From Streptomyces sp. D2-8 (GTDB lineage Bacteria; Actinomycetota; Actinomycetes; Streptomycetales; Streptomycetaceae), in the NCBI RefSeq assembly GCF_023184515.1, contig NZ_JAAHBP010000003.1:310001-374000 (forward strand): a stretch of DNA of 64,000 nucleotides. The letters run 5' to 3'. How positions within the stretch are numbered: position 1 is the stretch's first letter; the number at the start of each line of letters is the position of its first letter. The position numbers and the translations under genes are program-made. Below are positions 8,668-18,201 of this stretch, in pieces. The notes beneath the pieces were generated by a model that saw only the letters and a list, made by a program, of their open reading frames with translations, did not search any database and had not been told where the DNA came from.

Positions 8668-9491
8668 GCCGGGCTCCCGCCGGAGCGTGTGGCGGTCCGG
8701 GCCCCGGGCCGCTCGGACAGCAGCGTGCGCAGCACCCGGCGGCCGTCCGAGATCGCGTGCAGGTTGGAACGTCCGCTGCGCCGGGGCAGTTCGAGGCTCG
8801 GGACCTCGGCGATGCGCAGTCCCGAACGCAGGGCGTGCGCGATCATCTCGGTCTCGATCTCGAACCCCGAGGAGTGCAGGTCGAGGTCGTCGAGGAAGTC
8901 CCGGCGGAAGGCGCAGAACCCGTAGCACAGGTCCGTCAGCTTGGCGTCGTAGAGGTGGTTCACGGCGGCCAGCAGCATCTGGTTGCCGAGCCGCCGGATG
9001 CGCGTGATGTCGAGGGAGCCGCCGCCGGCGATGAACCGGGAGCCCTTGACGAAGTCGAAGCCGTTGTCGAGGAAGTGCAGGTAGTGCGGGATCTCCCCGG
9101 GGAGCATGCTGCCGTCCGCGTCCATCATCACGATGTGGTCGCCGGTCGCGGAGAGGAAGCCGGTGCGCAGGGCGTTGCCCTTGCCCGGGCCGCTCTGCTC
9201 GACGTGGCGGACGGTCGGCAGGCACCGGGTCGCCATGTGCACCGTGCAGTCGACGGAGTCCCCGTCGACCAGGATGACCTCGTCGACGCAGTCCGGGATC
9301 TGCTCGAAGACCCAGGGGATGTTGCGCGCCTCGTTGCGGGCGGGGACGACCAGGCTCACGGTGGCGCGGGGCGGCGGACGGTCCCCGGACCGGCGCAGGG
9401 GGTGTGCGGCCCGGTCGGCGTGCGCGGAGCCGTTGCTGCCGGCCTGGGCGACGAAGGAGGGGTGCTCGGTCAGATTCTGCGTATTTGTCAT
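8664..9491 (-). CDS. GT2 glycosyltransferase, polyprenyl-phosphate sugar transferase type
   Basis: The 275-residue protein resembles DPM1/DPG-type enzymes that load a sugar onto polyprenyl phosphate. It has VSLVVPARNEARNI, VDGDSVDCT, the metal motif DADG at residues 124-127, and a C-terminal GRSNLHAISDGRRVLRTLL segment typical of this group. No membrane segment follows, so it would act at the inner membrane face. The ATG at 9491 was chosen because upstream in-frame sequence has no ribosome site and runs into the intergenic region holding the shared element at 9534-9560. As first gene of the operon it may start the lipid-linked pathway. The product sugar is unknown. Confidence 0.85.
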   Translation of the reverse strand: MTNTQNLTEHPSFVAQAGSNGSAHADRAAHPLRRSGDRPPPRATVSLVVPARNEARNIPWVFEQIPDCVDEVILVDGDSVDCTVHMATRCLPTVRHVEQSGPGKGNALRTGFLSATGDHIVMMDADGSMLPGEIPHYLHFLDNGFDFVKGSRFIAGGGSLDITRIRRLGNQMLLAAVNHLYDAKLTDLCYGFCAFRRDFLDDLDLHSSGFEIETEMIAHALRSGLRIAEVPSLELPRRSGRSNLHAISDGRRVLRTLLSERPGARTATRSGGSPA

Positions 9492-9533
9492 GATGCCGTG
9501 TCTTCCGGTGGAGCGTCCCCCGTGGAGGAGACG

Positions 9534-9560
9534 CCATATATTTACGGCGTATACGTACAT
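9534..9560 (-). promoter_or_regulatory. Shared upstream element, copy A (before polysaccharide operon)
   Basis: An unusually AT-rich stretch 43 to 70 bases upstream of the first glycosyltransferase reads CCATATATTTACGGCGTATA followed by CGTACAT on the plus strand. A second copy sits at 15788-15815 before the epimerase gene. The copies differ almost only by transitions. Position, strand and conservation suggest a promoter or activator site for minus-strand transcription; no known sigma or regulator box is matched with confidence. Confidence 0.6.
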
Positions 9561-9684
9561 CTTGCCCCTTTTGTCCCTGAGGTCAAGAGCTGTGCTTCTC
9601 CCGCGGCCGGGGAAGCCTGTGCCGGGTGCTTTGTCCGGCGTAGGCTGGAAGGAGGCAAAGTGCACGTCGGCGTAGCCCCCGATC

Positions 9685-11493
9685 ATGAATGCACCCATCG
9701 AGGAATACGCCCTCGTCAGCGATCTGGAGACGGCCGCCATGGTCGGCCGGGACGGGTCGATCGACTGGCTCTGCTTGCCGCGCTTCGACTCCCCGGCCTG
9801 CCTGGCGGCCCTGCTGGGCACCGAGGACAACGGACGCTGGCGCCTGGCCCCCGTCTCCGGCGGCTGCTGCACGCGCCGCTCCTATCGCGCCGACACGCTG
9901 GTCCTCGACTCCGTCTGGGAGACCCCCACGGGGACGGTGCGCGTCACCGACGTCATGCCTCCGCGGGCCGACGTGCCGTGCATCGTCCGGCTCGTCGAGG
10001 GCCTGTCCGGCACCGTGGACCTGCGCAGCGACCTGCGGCTCCGCTTCCACCAGGGCCGGATCGTGCCCTGGGTCCGGGACGTCGGCCACTGCACCGTCGC
10101 GGTCGCCGGCCCGGACGCCGTCTGGCTCGGCGCCGACGGCCATGTGCGGGACCGGGGCGACCAGGACGCCACCGTCTGGGAATTCACCGTCACGGCCGGG
10201 CGCCGGTTCGCCCTCACCCTGGGGTGGACCCCCTCGCACCGCCCCGCCCCGCCCTCGCCCATGTCCGTCCCGGCGGAGACCGCCGTGAAGGAGACCGTCG
10301 ACTTCTGGCGCCGCTGGGCCGCCCAGTGCCGCTACCAGGGACCGTGGCGGGACGCCGTGGTGCGCTCCCTCATCACCCTCAAGGCCCTCACCTACGCCCC
10401 CACGGGCGGCATCGTCGCCGCCCCCACCACCTCGCTGCCCGGACGCATCGGCGGTGAGAGCAACTGGGACTACCGGTTCTGCTGGCTGCGCGACTCCAGC
10501 CGGACCCTGTCCTGCCTGCTGCGCAGTGGATACCGGGACGAGGCCACGGCCTGGCTGGACTGGCTGGTGCGGGCCATCGCGGGTGACCCCGCCGACCTGC
10601 AGACGGTCTACGGCGTCAAGGGGCAGCGGCTGCTGCCCGAGACCGAGGCACCCTGGCTGCCCGGCTACGAGGGCTCCCAGCCCGTGAGGTTCGGGACCTC
10701 GGCGGTCAGCTGCTTCCAGCTGGACCTGTACGGCGAAGTCATGGACACGCTGTGGCTGTCGCTGCGTGCCGGGATCCCGATGCCGGCCCATGTGTGGGAG
10801 CTGGTCGAGTCGCTCATGGGATTCCTGCTGCGGCACTGGCGCGAACCGGACCAGGGCCTGTGGCAGGTGGGCGGCCGGCGACGCCAGTTCGTGCACTCCA
10901 AGGTCATGACGTGGGTGGCCGCCGACCGCGCCGTGCGCATGGGCGAGCTGCTCGGGCGCAACGGCTCCTCCGGGCAGTGGCGGGCCATGCGCGACGAGGT
11001 GCACCGGGAGGTCTGCCGGGAGGGCTGGGACACCGCCCAGCGGTCCTTCGTGCGGTCCTACGGAGCACCCGGCCTGGACGCCTCGGCGCTGCTCATCCCC
11101 CGGGTCGGGTTCCTGCCCGCCCGCGACGAGCGGGTGTCCGGCACCGTGCGCGCACTGAGCCGGCTCGATCACGGGGGGTTCGTCCGGCGGTACACACAGG
11201 GCGCCGGGTCGGGTGAAGCGGACGACGCCGAGGGCACTTTCGTCTCCTGCTCCCTCTGGTACGCCGACGCCCTCGCCGCCACAGGGCACCGCCGGCAGGC
11301 CCAGGAGGCCTTCGAGCGGGTCCTCGCCACCCGCAACGACGTCGGTCTGCTGGCCGAGCAGTGGGACCCGGTCGCGGGCCGTCAACTGGGCAACGCGCCC
11401 AAGGCGTTCAGCCACATCGCGCTGGTGGAGACGGCGTTCGGACTGTCACCGGCGTCCCCGTGGAGCCGGCGAAGTCCGACGGCCCGCTGGTGA
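9685..11493 (+). CDS. Glycoside hydrolase family 15 protein (glucoamylase/trehalase-like)
   Basis: The 602-residue protein starts MNAPIEEYALVSDLETAAMVG and has the actinobacterial GH15 layout: an N-terminal beta-sandwich region and a C-terminal alpha/alpha toroid. Toroid motifs include GGESNWDYRFCWLRDSS near residue 257 and LLAEQWDP near residue 555, whose acidic residues are the expected acid and base. GH15 members hydrolyse alpha-glucosidic bonds of starch, glycogen or trehalose. No signal peptide is seen, so it is probably cytoplasmic. An in-frame stop lies just upstream of the ATG, which fixes the start, yet no ribosome site precedes it and translation may be leaderless. It diverges from the polysaccharide operon across a 193-base gap that holds the shared element. 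Trehalose or glycogen turnover is likely; the substrate is not determined. Confidence 0.85.
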   Translation: MNAPIEEYALVSDLETAAMVGRDGSIDWLCLPRFDSPACLAALLGTEDNGRWRLAPVSGGCCTRRSYRADTLVLDSVWETPTGTVRVTDVMPPRADVPCIVRLVEGLSGTVDLRSDLRLRFHQGRIVPWVRDVGHCTVAVAGPDAVWLGADGHVRDRGDQDATVWEFTVTAGRRFALTLGWTPSHRPAPPSPMSVPAETAVKETVDFWRRWAAQCRYQGPWRDAVVRSLITLKALTYAPTGGIVAAPTTSLPGRIGGESNWDYRFCWLRDSSRTLSCLLRSGYRDEATAWLDWLVRAIAGDPADLQTVYGVKGQRLLPETEAPWLPGYEGSQPVRFGTSAVSCFQLDLYGEVMDTLWLSLRAGIPMPAHVWELVESLMGFLLRHWREPDQGLWQVGGRRRQFVHSKVMTWVAADRAVRMGELLGRNGSSGQWRAMRDEVHREVCREGWDTAQRSFVRSYGAPGLDASALLIPRVGFLPARDERVSGTVRALSRLDHGGFVRRYTQGAGSGEADDAEGTFVSCSLWYADALAATGHRRQAQEAFERVLATRNDVGLLAEQWDPVAGRQLGNAPKAFSHIALVETAFGLSPASPWSRRSPTARW

Positions 11494-11511
11494 AGCCGGC
11501 GGTCCTCGCCC

Positions 11512-14500
11512 TCAACTCGCCTCCCGCCGCCCGTCGTTCCGCTGCCGCAGCACGGCCTCGCTCTGCTCCAGGGTCAAGGGCCGGGCGAACAGGAAGCCCT
11601 GTCCGTACCGGCATCCGATGTCCGCCAGCAGTTCCTGCTGCGGCTCCTCCTCGATGCCCTCGGCGATCACCTGGAGGCCCAGGGTGTCGGCGAGATGGAC
11701 GATGCCCTCGACCAGGGCGACCTGCTGGGGGTCCTGCGGGATGCCGTCGATGAACGACTTGTCGATCTTCAGTACGTCGATGGGGAAGTCACGGAGATAG
11801 CGCAGCGAGGAGAACCCGGTGCCGAAGTCGTCGACCGCGATACGCACCCCGCGGTCCTTCAGCGCCTGGATCTGCGCACCGATCTGCTCGGTCCACCGCA
11901 TGAGCACCGACTCGGTGAGCTCCAGTTGCAGCGTGCCCGCGGCGAGGCCGGTGGTGTCCAGGGCGGTGCACACCTCGTCCAGGAAGCTGGTGTCCCGCCA
12001 CTGCCGGGCCGACACGTTGACGCTGAGGTACGGCGGGCCGAACCCCGGCGTGCGGTGCTGGAGCCGGGCGAGGTCGGCCGTGGCCCTGCGCAGCACCCAG
12101 GCGCCCAGCGCCGAGATGTGCCCGGTCTCCTCGGCGAGCGGGATGAACTGGCCCGGGGGTACCGGGTCGGGCCCGAACTCCGGCCAGCGGAGCAGGGCCT
12201 CGAATCCCACGACGTCGCCGCGCGCGATGTCCACCACCGGCTGATAGCGCACGCCGAACTGCTCCTTGGCGACGGCCTGGTCGAGCCGTGCCTGCAGGTC
12301 GTGCCGCTCCACCACACGAATCCGCTGCTGGGGCCGGAACCGGCGCCAGGTGCGCTTGCCGGACGTCTTGGCCGCGTAGAGGGCCAGGTCGGCCAGTGCC
12401 AGCAGGTCCCCGGCGTTCGTGCTGTCCTGAGCCGTGGCCACGCCGACGCTGGCCGAGACGCTCACCGTCTCCACGTCCAGATGGAACGGCCGGCTCAGCG
12501 TCCGGACCACGTGGGCGGCCAGCACTTCGGCGTCGAGGGGCTGCTCCGCGTCCTCCATCAGCACGGCGAACTCGTCGCCGCCGAGCCGCGCCGCGGTGTC
12601 GGTACGGCGCAGCGTCCCCGACAGGCGCTCGGCCACGGCACACAGCAGCCGGTCGCCGACCGAGTGGCCGAGCGTGTCGTTGACGATCTTGAAGTCGTCC
12701 AGGTCGACGAAGAGCAGACAGGTGCTCGTCGACTCCCGGTGGCCCCGGCGCAGCGCGCGTTCGGTCCGCTCCAGCAGCAGGGCGCGGTTGGGCAGGCCGG
12801 TCAGGGAGTCGTGGAAGGCCCTCCGGGTGAGTTCCTGCTCCAGCTGCCGTTGCTCGGTGACGTCCCGCAGGGTGACGACCAGGCCCCCCACGGTCGGGTC
12901 CCGGCGCAGGTCGCGGCAGCGCACCTCCACCTCGATGCGGTCCGTGTCCCGGAGCACCCGCCAGCTGTCGTGCGCTTCCTGCGGGCCGTTGTCGCTCGTG
13001 GCCGCCAGGGTCCGGACGGCCCGGTCCCGTTCCCGGGGGTCTACCAGGTCCGGCAGCCGGATGCCGGTGAGTTCGGCGCTGCCGAACACGCTCGGCGCGG
13101 ACGGGCTGGCGTAGCGGACGGTGGTGTCGTCGTCGACGATGAGGATGACGTCCGAGGCGTTGTGCACGAGCGTGCGGAAGTAGGCCTCGTTCTCCTTGCG
13201 GATGACTTCCCGCCGCAGAGCGATGCGTTCCGTCGCGAGCCCCGCCTGCGAGGCGAGCAGTTCCAGGGAGCCGCGCATCTCGCTGAGCTGGCGTTCGGAG
13301 CCGGCCGCCAGCAGTGCGCCCGGGAGCTCGCTTCCGGCCGGCCGCTCGGGCTGGACCATGGGGCAGAGCAGGGCGGTCTGCAGCGCGCCGAGCCGGGCGG
13401 CGATCTCGGGCCCGAGATCGTCGACCGGAACCATGACGGTGCGGCCCCGGGCCACCTCGGCGGCCTGGTCGCGCGTGGCGACGGGGCCGCCGACCCAGGC
13501 GGGGCGGTGCGCCAGACGCGTGTACAGGTCCTGGGCCTCCGCGGCCGACAGCAGCAGGGTCACGTGCGTGCCCTGCGGCCCGAACAGGTCGGTGACCGCC
13601 TCGTCGCAGACCTGCTCGATCTCCGTCGGCCAGAACGTGCCGACCAGGGACGCGGCCGCGGTGCGCAGGGCCAGCTCGCGCGTCATGGCCCGGCGGTGCG
13701 CGACGACCATCAGAGCGAGCCGGAGGATCACCAGTAGGAACAGCGCCCCGGAGAACGCGGCCAGCACGGTCGCGTCGTAGGCCAGGCCCAGGCTCTCCTC
13801 GTGGACGAGGATCGCGGGCGGGATCAGGGTCGCCGCGGCGAGCAGCAGCAGCCGGCGTCGGGGCGGCAGCGGCGACTGTGGCGGCGAGTTCGGGGCGGTC
13901 AGCCGGGCCATCGAGGGGTGCAGTGCGGCCAGGCCCCAGGCGGTGCAGAACGCGATGCCTCCGACGTCCAGCAGCGTGCCCGCCTGCCAGGAGCCGTTGA
14001 GCCGCAGGATGCCGTGCGCGATGTCGAAGCCGAACAGGGTGAGCGCGCCCAGGACGAGCAGCCGGCCGGCCCGGCCGGCGCCGGGGGCGGGGCAGCGCGA
14101 GAGCAGCCGGACCAGCAGGGCCAGCACCAGGATGTCCCCGAGCGGAAGGGCGACGCTGATCGCACGCTGCTGCCAGGTCAGACCCTCCTGCCGGGCCAGC
14201 GGCTGCACCAGGTAGACCCACACCGGCAGCGCGAGCCCGCCGGTGATGACCAGGGCGTCGAGCAGGCCGGGCAGGTCACGGCCCGTCCAGCGGTAGCGCA
14301 GCAGACCGGACAGGCCCATGGCGATCAGTGGGAACACGGCGAGCCGGCAGGCGTCCGCCCAGGACGGGACCGGGTTCGACGTGGAGAGGTACGCCTCCTG
14401 CGCGGGGGAGAAGGTGCCGCCCGCGGTGAAGGCCAGCAGCCCGGCGGCGAGCAGCAGCCACGGCCGGGGCCGAGGGGGGTGGCGGACCCGCACCCCGGTC

Positions 14501-14658
14501 AGGACGGCCGCGACCCCGGCCAGCCCGATGAGGGCCCACAGCGGCGTACGCAGGGCGGGAACGGACACGTACGGAACGGTGAGAATCACGATCAGGACGA
14601 CGTAGCCGGCCGACAGGCGTCGGGCCGGGCCGCCTCTGCCGGTCGGCGGGGGCCGCAT
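11512..14658 (-). CDS. Membrane PAS-GGDEF-EAL cyclic di-GMP protein
   Basis: This 1048-residue protein has about ten membrane segments in residues 1-345, a GAF-like stretch to about 480, a PAS domain to about 600, then GGDEF and EAL domains. The diguanylate cyclase motif RLGGDEF is intact at 693-697, with an inhibitory-site motif RRTD five residues before it. The phosphodiesterase motif EALLRW starts at 820, and the metal motifs ELTES, DDFGTG and IAEGIEEE are present. Both activities could therefore work. Cyclic di-GMP controls development and surface polymers in Streptomyces. The gene starts six bases after the epimerase gene ends, so the two are probably one transcript, which places signal turnover inside the polysaccharide locus. 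Confidence 0.92.
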   Translation of the reverse strand: MRPPPTGRGGPARRLSAGYVVLIVILTVPYVSVPALRTPLWALIGLAGVAAVLTGVRVRHPPRPRPWLLLAAGLLAFTAGGTFSPAQEAYLSTSNPVPSWADACRLAVFPLIAMGLSGLLRYRWTGRDLPGLLDALVITGGLALPVWVYLVQPLARQEGLTWQQRAISVALPLGDILVLALLVRLLSRCPAPGAGRAGRLLVLGALTLFGFDIAHGILRLNGSWQAGTLLDVGGIAFCTAWGLAALHPSMARLTAPNSPPQSPLPPRRRLLLLAAATLIPPAILVHEESLGLAYDATVLAAFSGALFLLVILRLALMVVAHRRAMTRELALRTAAASLVGTFWPTEIEQVCDEAVTDLFGPQGTHVTLLLSAAEAQDLYTRLAHRPAWVGGPVATRDQAAEVARGRTVMVPVDDLGPEIAARLGALQTALLCPMVQPERPAGSELPGALLAAGSERQLSEMRGSLELLASQAGLATERIALRREVIRKENEAYFRTLVHNASDVILIVDDDTTVRYASPSAPSVFGSAELTGIRLPDLVDPRERDRAVRTLAATSDNGPQEAHDSWRVLRDTDRIEVEVRCRDLRRDPTVGGLVVTLRDVTEQRQLEQELTRRAFHDSLTGLPNRALLLERTERALRRGHRESTSTCLLFVDLDDFKIVNDTLGHSVGDRLLCAVAERLSGTLRRTDTAARLGGDEFAVLMEDAEQPLDAEVLAAHVVRTLSRPFHLDVETVSVSASVGVATAQDSTNAGDLLALADLALYAAKTSGKRTWRRFRPQQRIRVVERHDLQARLDQAVAKEQFGVRYQPVVDIARGDVVGFEALLRWPEFGPDPVPPGQFIPLAEETGHISALGAWVLRRATADLARLQHRTPGFGPPYLSVNVSARQWRDTSFLDEVCTALDTTGLAAGTLQLELTESVLMRWTEQIGAQIQALKDRGVRIAVDDFGTGFSSLRYLRDFPIDVLKIDKSFIDGIPQDPQQVALVEGIVHLADTLGLQVIAEGIEEEPQQELLADIGCRYGQGFLFARPLTLEQSEAVLRQRNDGRREAS

Positions 14659-14664
14659 GGCGGC

Positions 14665-15762
14665 CTACTCCTTCGTCTCCGGCCGCCGCGCGGTGTCCTC
14701 GTAACCGTGCGGGTTGAGCCGCTGGAAGCGCCAGGCGTCCAGGCACACGTCGGCGAGATCCCGGGTGGGATGCCAGCCCCAGGCGTGCCCCACGGCCGTC
14801 GCGTCGGCGACCAGCTCGGCGACGTCTCCGGGGCGGCGGGGCGCGATGTCGTACGGAATCGACCTGCCGCTGGCCCGGGTGAAGGCCGTGATGACGTCGA
14901 GGACCGAACTCCCCGTTCCCGCACCCAGGTTGTACACCTGCATGCCCGGCGGGCCGGCCAGGTGGTCCAGCGCGACGCGGTGCGCCTCGACGGTGTCCAT
15001 GACGTGCAGATAGTCCCGGATCCCGGTGCCGTCGCGGGTCGGGTAGTCGTCACCGTAGACGGAGAGCTTCTCGCGCCGGCCGACGGCAACCTGGGCGAGG
15101 TACGGCAGCAGGTTCTCGGTGTGGCGCGGGTTCTCGCCGATGAGTCCGCTGGGGTGGGCCCCCGCCGGGACGGGGTAGCGCAGGCACCGCACGGTGTACT
15201 CGGGATGGCGCTGGCACACGTCCGCGAGGATCTGTTCGCAGATCCACTTCGAGGACGCGTACGGCGTCCCGGGCCGGATCGGGGTGGCCTCGTCGAGCGG
15301 GCCGCCTCCGGCGTCGCCGTAGAGCCAGCAGGAGGACGCGTAGACCAGCCGGTGCACCCCGTGCTCGTGCATGGTCCGCAGCAGGGCGGTGGTGCCGCCG
15401 ACGTTGGTGTCGTAGTACGTAACGGGCATCCGTGTCGACAGGCCCCCCGCCTTGTGCGAGGCAAAGTGCACGACGGCGTCCACGGAGTGTCGGTCGAAAA
15501 CGGCCGAGAGGGCGTGCCGATCACGGATGTCCAGCTCGTAGACGGCGCCGACGAAGCGGCCGGCGATCCGTTCCACCCGGGCGAAGACCTGCGGTGTGCT
15601 GTTGGAGTAGTCGTCGACCACGATCACTTCGTAGCCGTGGTCCAGCAGTTCCACGCAGGTGTGGCTGCCGATGAAACCGGCCCCGCCGGTGACGAGGACG
15701 GTCGAGGGCGCCCACGAGGAGCCGGCTCCTCGCGCGTTCGTCGACTTCCTCCTGCGGGCCAT
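14665..15762 (-). CDS. UDP-glucose 4-epimerase-like protein (divergent GalE)
   Basis: The 365-residue extended SDR protein has the NAD-binding motif TGGAGFIG (25-32), catalytic Ser144 in YASSCWLYG, and the Tyr168/Lys172 pair in PYASSK. The overall text, including GAHPSGLIGENP and GIRDYLHVMD, is that of GalE, which interconverts UDP-glucose and UDP-galactose. Some usually fixed positions differ: the RYFNP motif is RYPVP, so the sugar-nucleotide contact Asn is Val198, and the region after HFA reads SHKAGGLST. Substrate may therefore differ from UDP-galactose. It probably supplies a donor sugar to the nearby glycosyltransferases. It carries the shared upstream element and leads the operon with the GGDEF-EAL gene. 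A short basic N-terminal extension precedes the fold. Confidence 0.82.
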   Translation of the reverse strand: MARRRKSTNARGAGSSWAPSTVLVTGGAGFIGSHTCVELLDHGYEVIVVDDYSNSTPQVFARVERIAGRFVGAVYELDIRDRHALSAVFDRHSVDAVVHFASHKAGGLSTRMPVTYYDTNVGGTTALLRTMHEHGVHRLVYASSCWLYGDAGGGPLDEATPIRPGTPYASSKWICEQILADVCQRHPEYTVRCLRYPVPAGAHPSGLIGENPRHTENLLPYLAQVAVGRREKLSVYGDDYPTRDGTGIRDYLHVMDTVEAHRVALDHLAGPPGMQVYNLGAGTGSSVLDVITAFTRASGRSIPYDIAPRRPGDVAELVADATAVGHAWGWHPTRDLADVCLDAWRFQRLNPHGYEDTARRPETKE

Positions 15763-15787
15763 GCCAGCACTCTCGCGTCGGGTGGCA

Positions 15788-15815
15788 CCGTATGTTTACG
15801 GTGTATATGTACGAC
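15788..15815 (-). promoter_or_regulatory. Shared upstream element, copy B (before epimerase operon)
   Basis: The plus strand reads CCGTATGTTTACGGTGTATA followed by TGTACGA, matching copy A at 9534-9560 in all but a few positions. It lies 26 to 53 bases upstream of the epimerase ATG in the same orientation to its gene as copy A. It is likely a promoter or activator site that links the two operons. Confidence 0.6.
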
Positions 15816-15839
15816 TTTGCACCCGGATGCGGTGTCCGG

Positions 15840-16625
15840 TCAAGGCCTCACCAGCAACTGGAAGTCGAACGTGTAGCGCGCGGCCCGGTAGAGGTGCGTC
15901 CCGTACTCGACCGGGCGGCCCGTGTCGTCGTACGCCGTGCGCTGCATGGTGAGCAGCGCCGCGCCCTCCTGCTCGTCCAGGCGGGACGCCTCCTCGGCGG
16001 TCGCCGCGCGGGCCCCGATGGTCTGGCGGGCGCTGTGCAGGGTGATGCCCGCCGAGCGCATCATGCGGTACAGACCGGTCGACTCCAGGCGGGCGCCGTC
16101 GAGATCCAGCAGGGACACCGGCAGGTAGTTGCACAGCAGCGCCACCGGACGGCCGTGCGTGCGGCGCACCCGCTCCAGGACGGCCACCTCGCCGCCCTCG
16201 GGCACACCGAGGGCGGCGGCCACGTCGCAGGAGGCCGGGACGACCTCGTGGCGCACGACCTCGGTGGTCGGCGCCTGTCCGGCCGCCTCCAGGTCGTCGT
16301 AGAGGCTGCTCAGTTCCAGCGGCCGTCTGACCTGGCTGTGCACCACCTGCGTGCCCACCCCGCGCCGCCGGACCAGCAGCCCCTTGTCGACGAGGGACTG
16401 GATGGCCTGGCGGACGGTGGGGCGGGACAGGCCGAGGCGCACCGACAGGTCGACCTCGTTGCCCAGGAGGTTCCCCGGGGCGAGGACCCCGTGCTCGATC
16501 GCCGCCTCCAGCTGCTGCGCGAGCTGGTGGTAGAGCGGCACGGGACTGCCCCGGTCCAGGGCGAAGTCCAGCGAACCGAGCGCGTGGGCGGCCGTGGTAC
16601 GGGCCCGGCCACCGGTCTTCGCCAT
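15840..16625 (-). CDS. GntR-family regulator, HutC/UTRA type, of inositol catabolism
   Basis: The 261-residue protein has an N-terminal winged helix (PLYHQLAQQLEAAIEHGVL, LGLSRPTVRQAIQSLVDKGLLVRRRGVGTQVV) and a C-terminal UTRA ligand domain, the HutC subfamily arrangement. It starts 19 bases after the semialdehyde dehydrogenase gene ends and is probably the last gene of the iol operon. A GntR repressor at this place controls myo-inositol genes in S. coelicolor, as I recall (SCO6974); homology here is inferred from context. The likely effector is an inositol catabolic intermediate. Candidate operators are the 15-bp inverted repeat at 22987-23052 and a related half-site at 32249-32261. Confidence 0.85.
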   Translation of the reverse strand: MAKTGGRARTTAAHALGSLDFALDRGSPVPLYHQLAQQLEAAIEHGVLAPGNLLGNEVDLSVRLGLSRPTVRQAIQSLVDKGLLVRRRGVGTQVVHSQVRRPLELSSLYDDLEAAGQAPTTEVVRHEVVPASCDVAAALGVPEGGEVAVLERVRRTHGRPVALLCNYLPVSLLDLDGARLESTGLYRMMRSAGITLHSARQTIGARAATAEEASRLDEQEGAALLTMQRTAYDDTGRPVEYGTHLYRAARYTFDFQLLVRP

Positions 16626-16644
16626 GGATGAACCCCCTCGGGTG

Positions 16645-18147
<1,503 letters not shown>

Positions 18148-18201
18148 GGTGCGCAAGGGCCTTTCGTGGAGCCTGACGTCAGCGGGGAGATCGGCGGGCG
18201 T

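Noticed and set aside
9649..9662. AAGGAGG followed by GTG 9660 as start of the GH15 gene
   Set aside because: The GTG is out of frame with the GH15 protein and an in-frame stop lies between; ATG 9685 is the only supported start.
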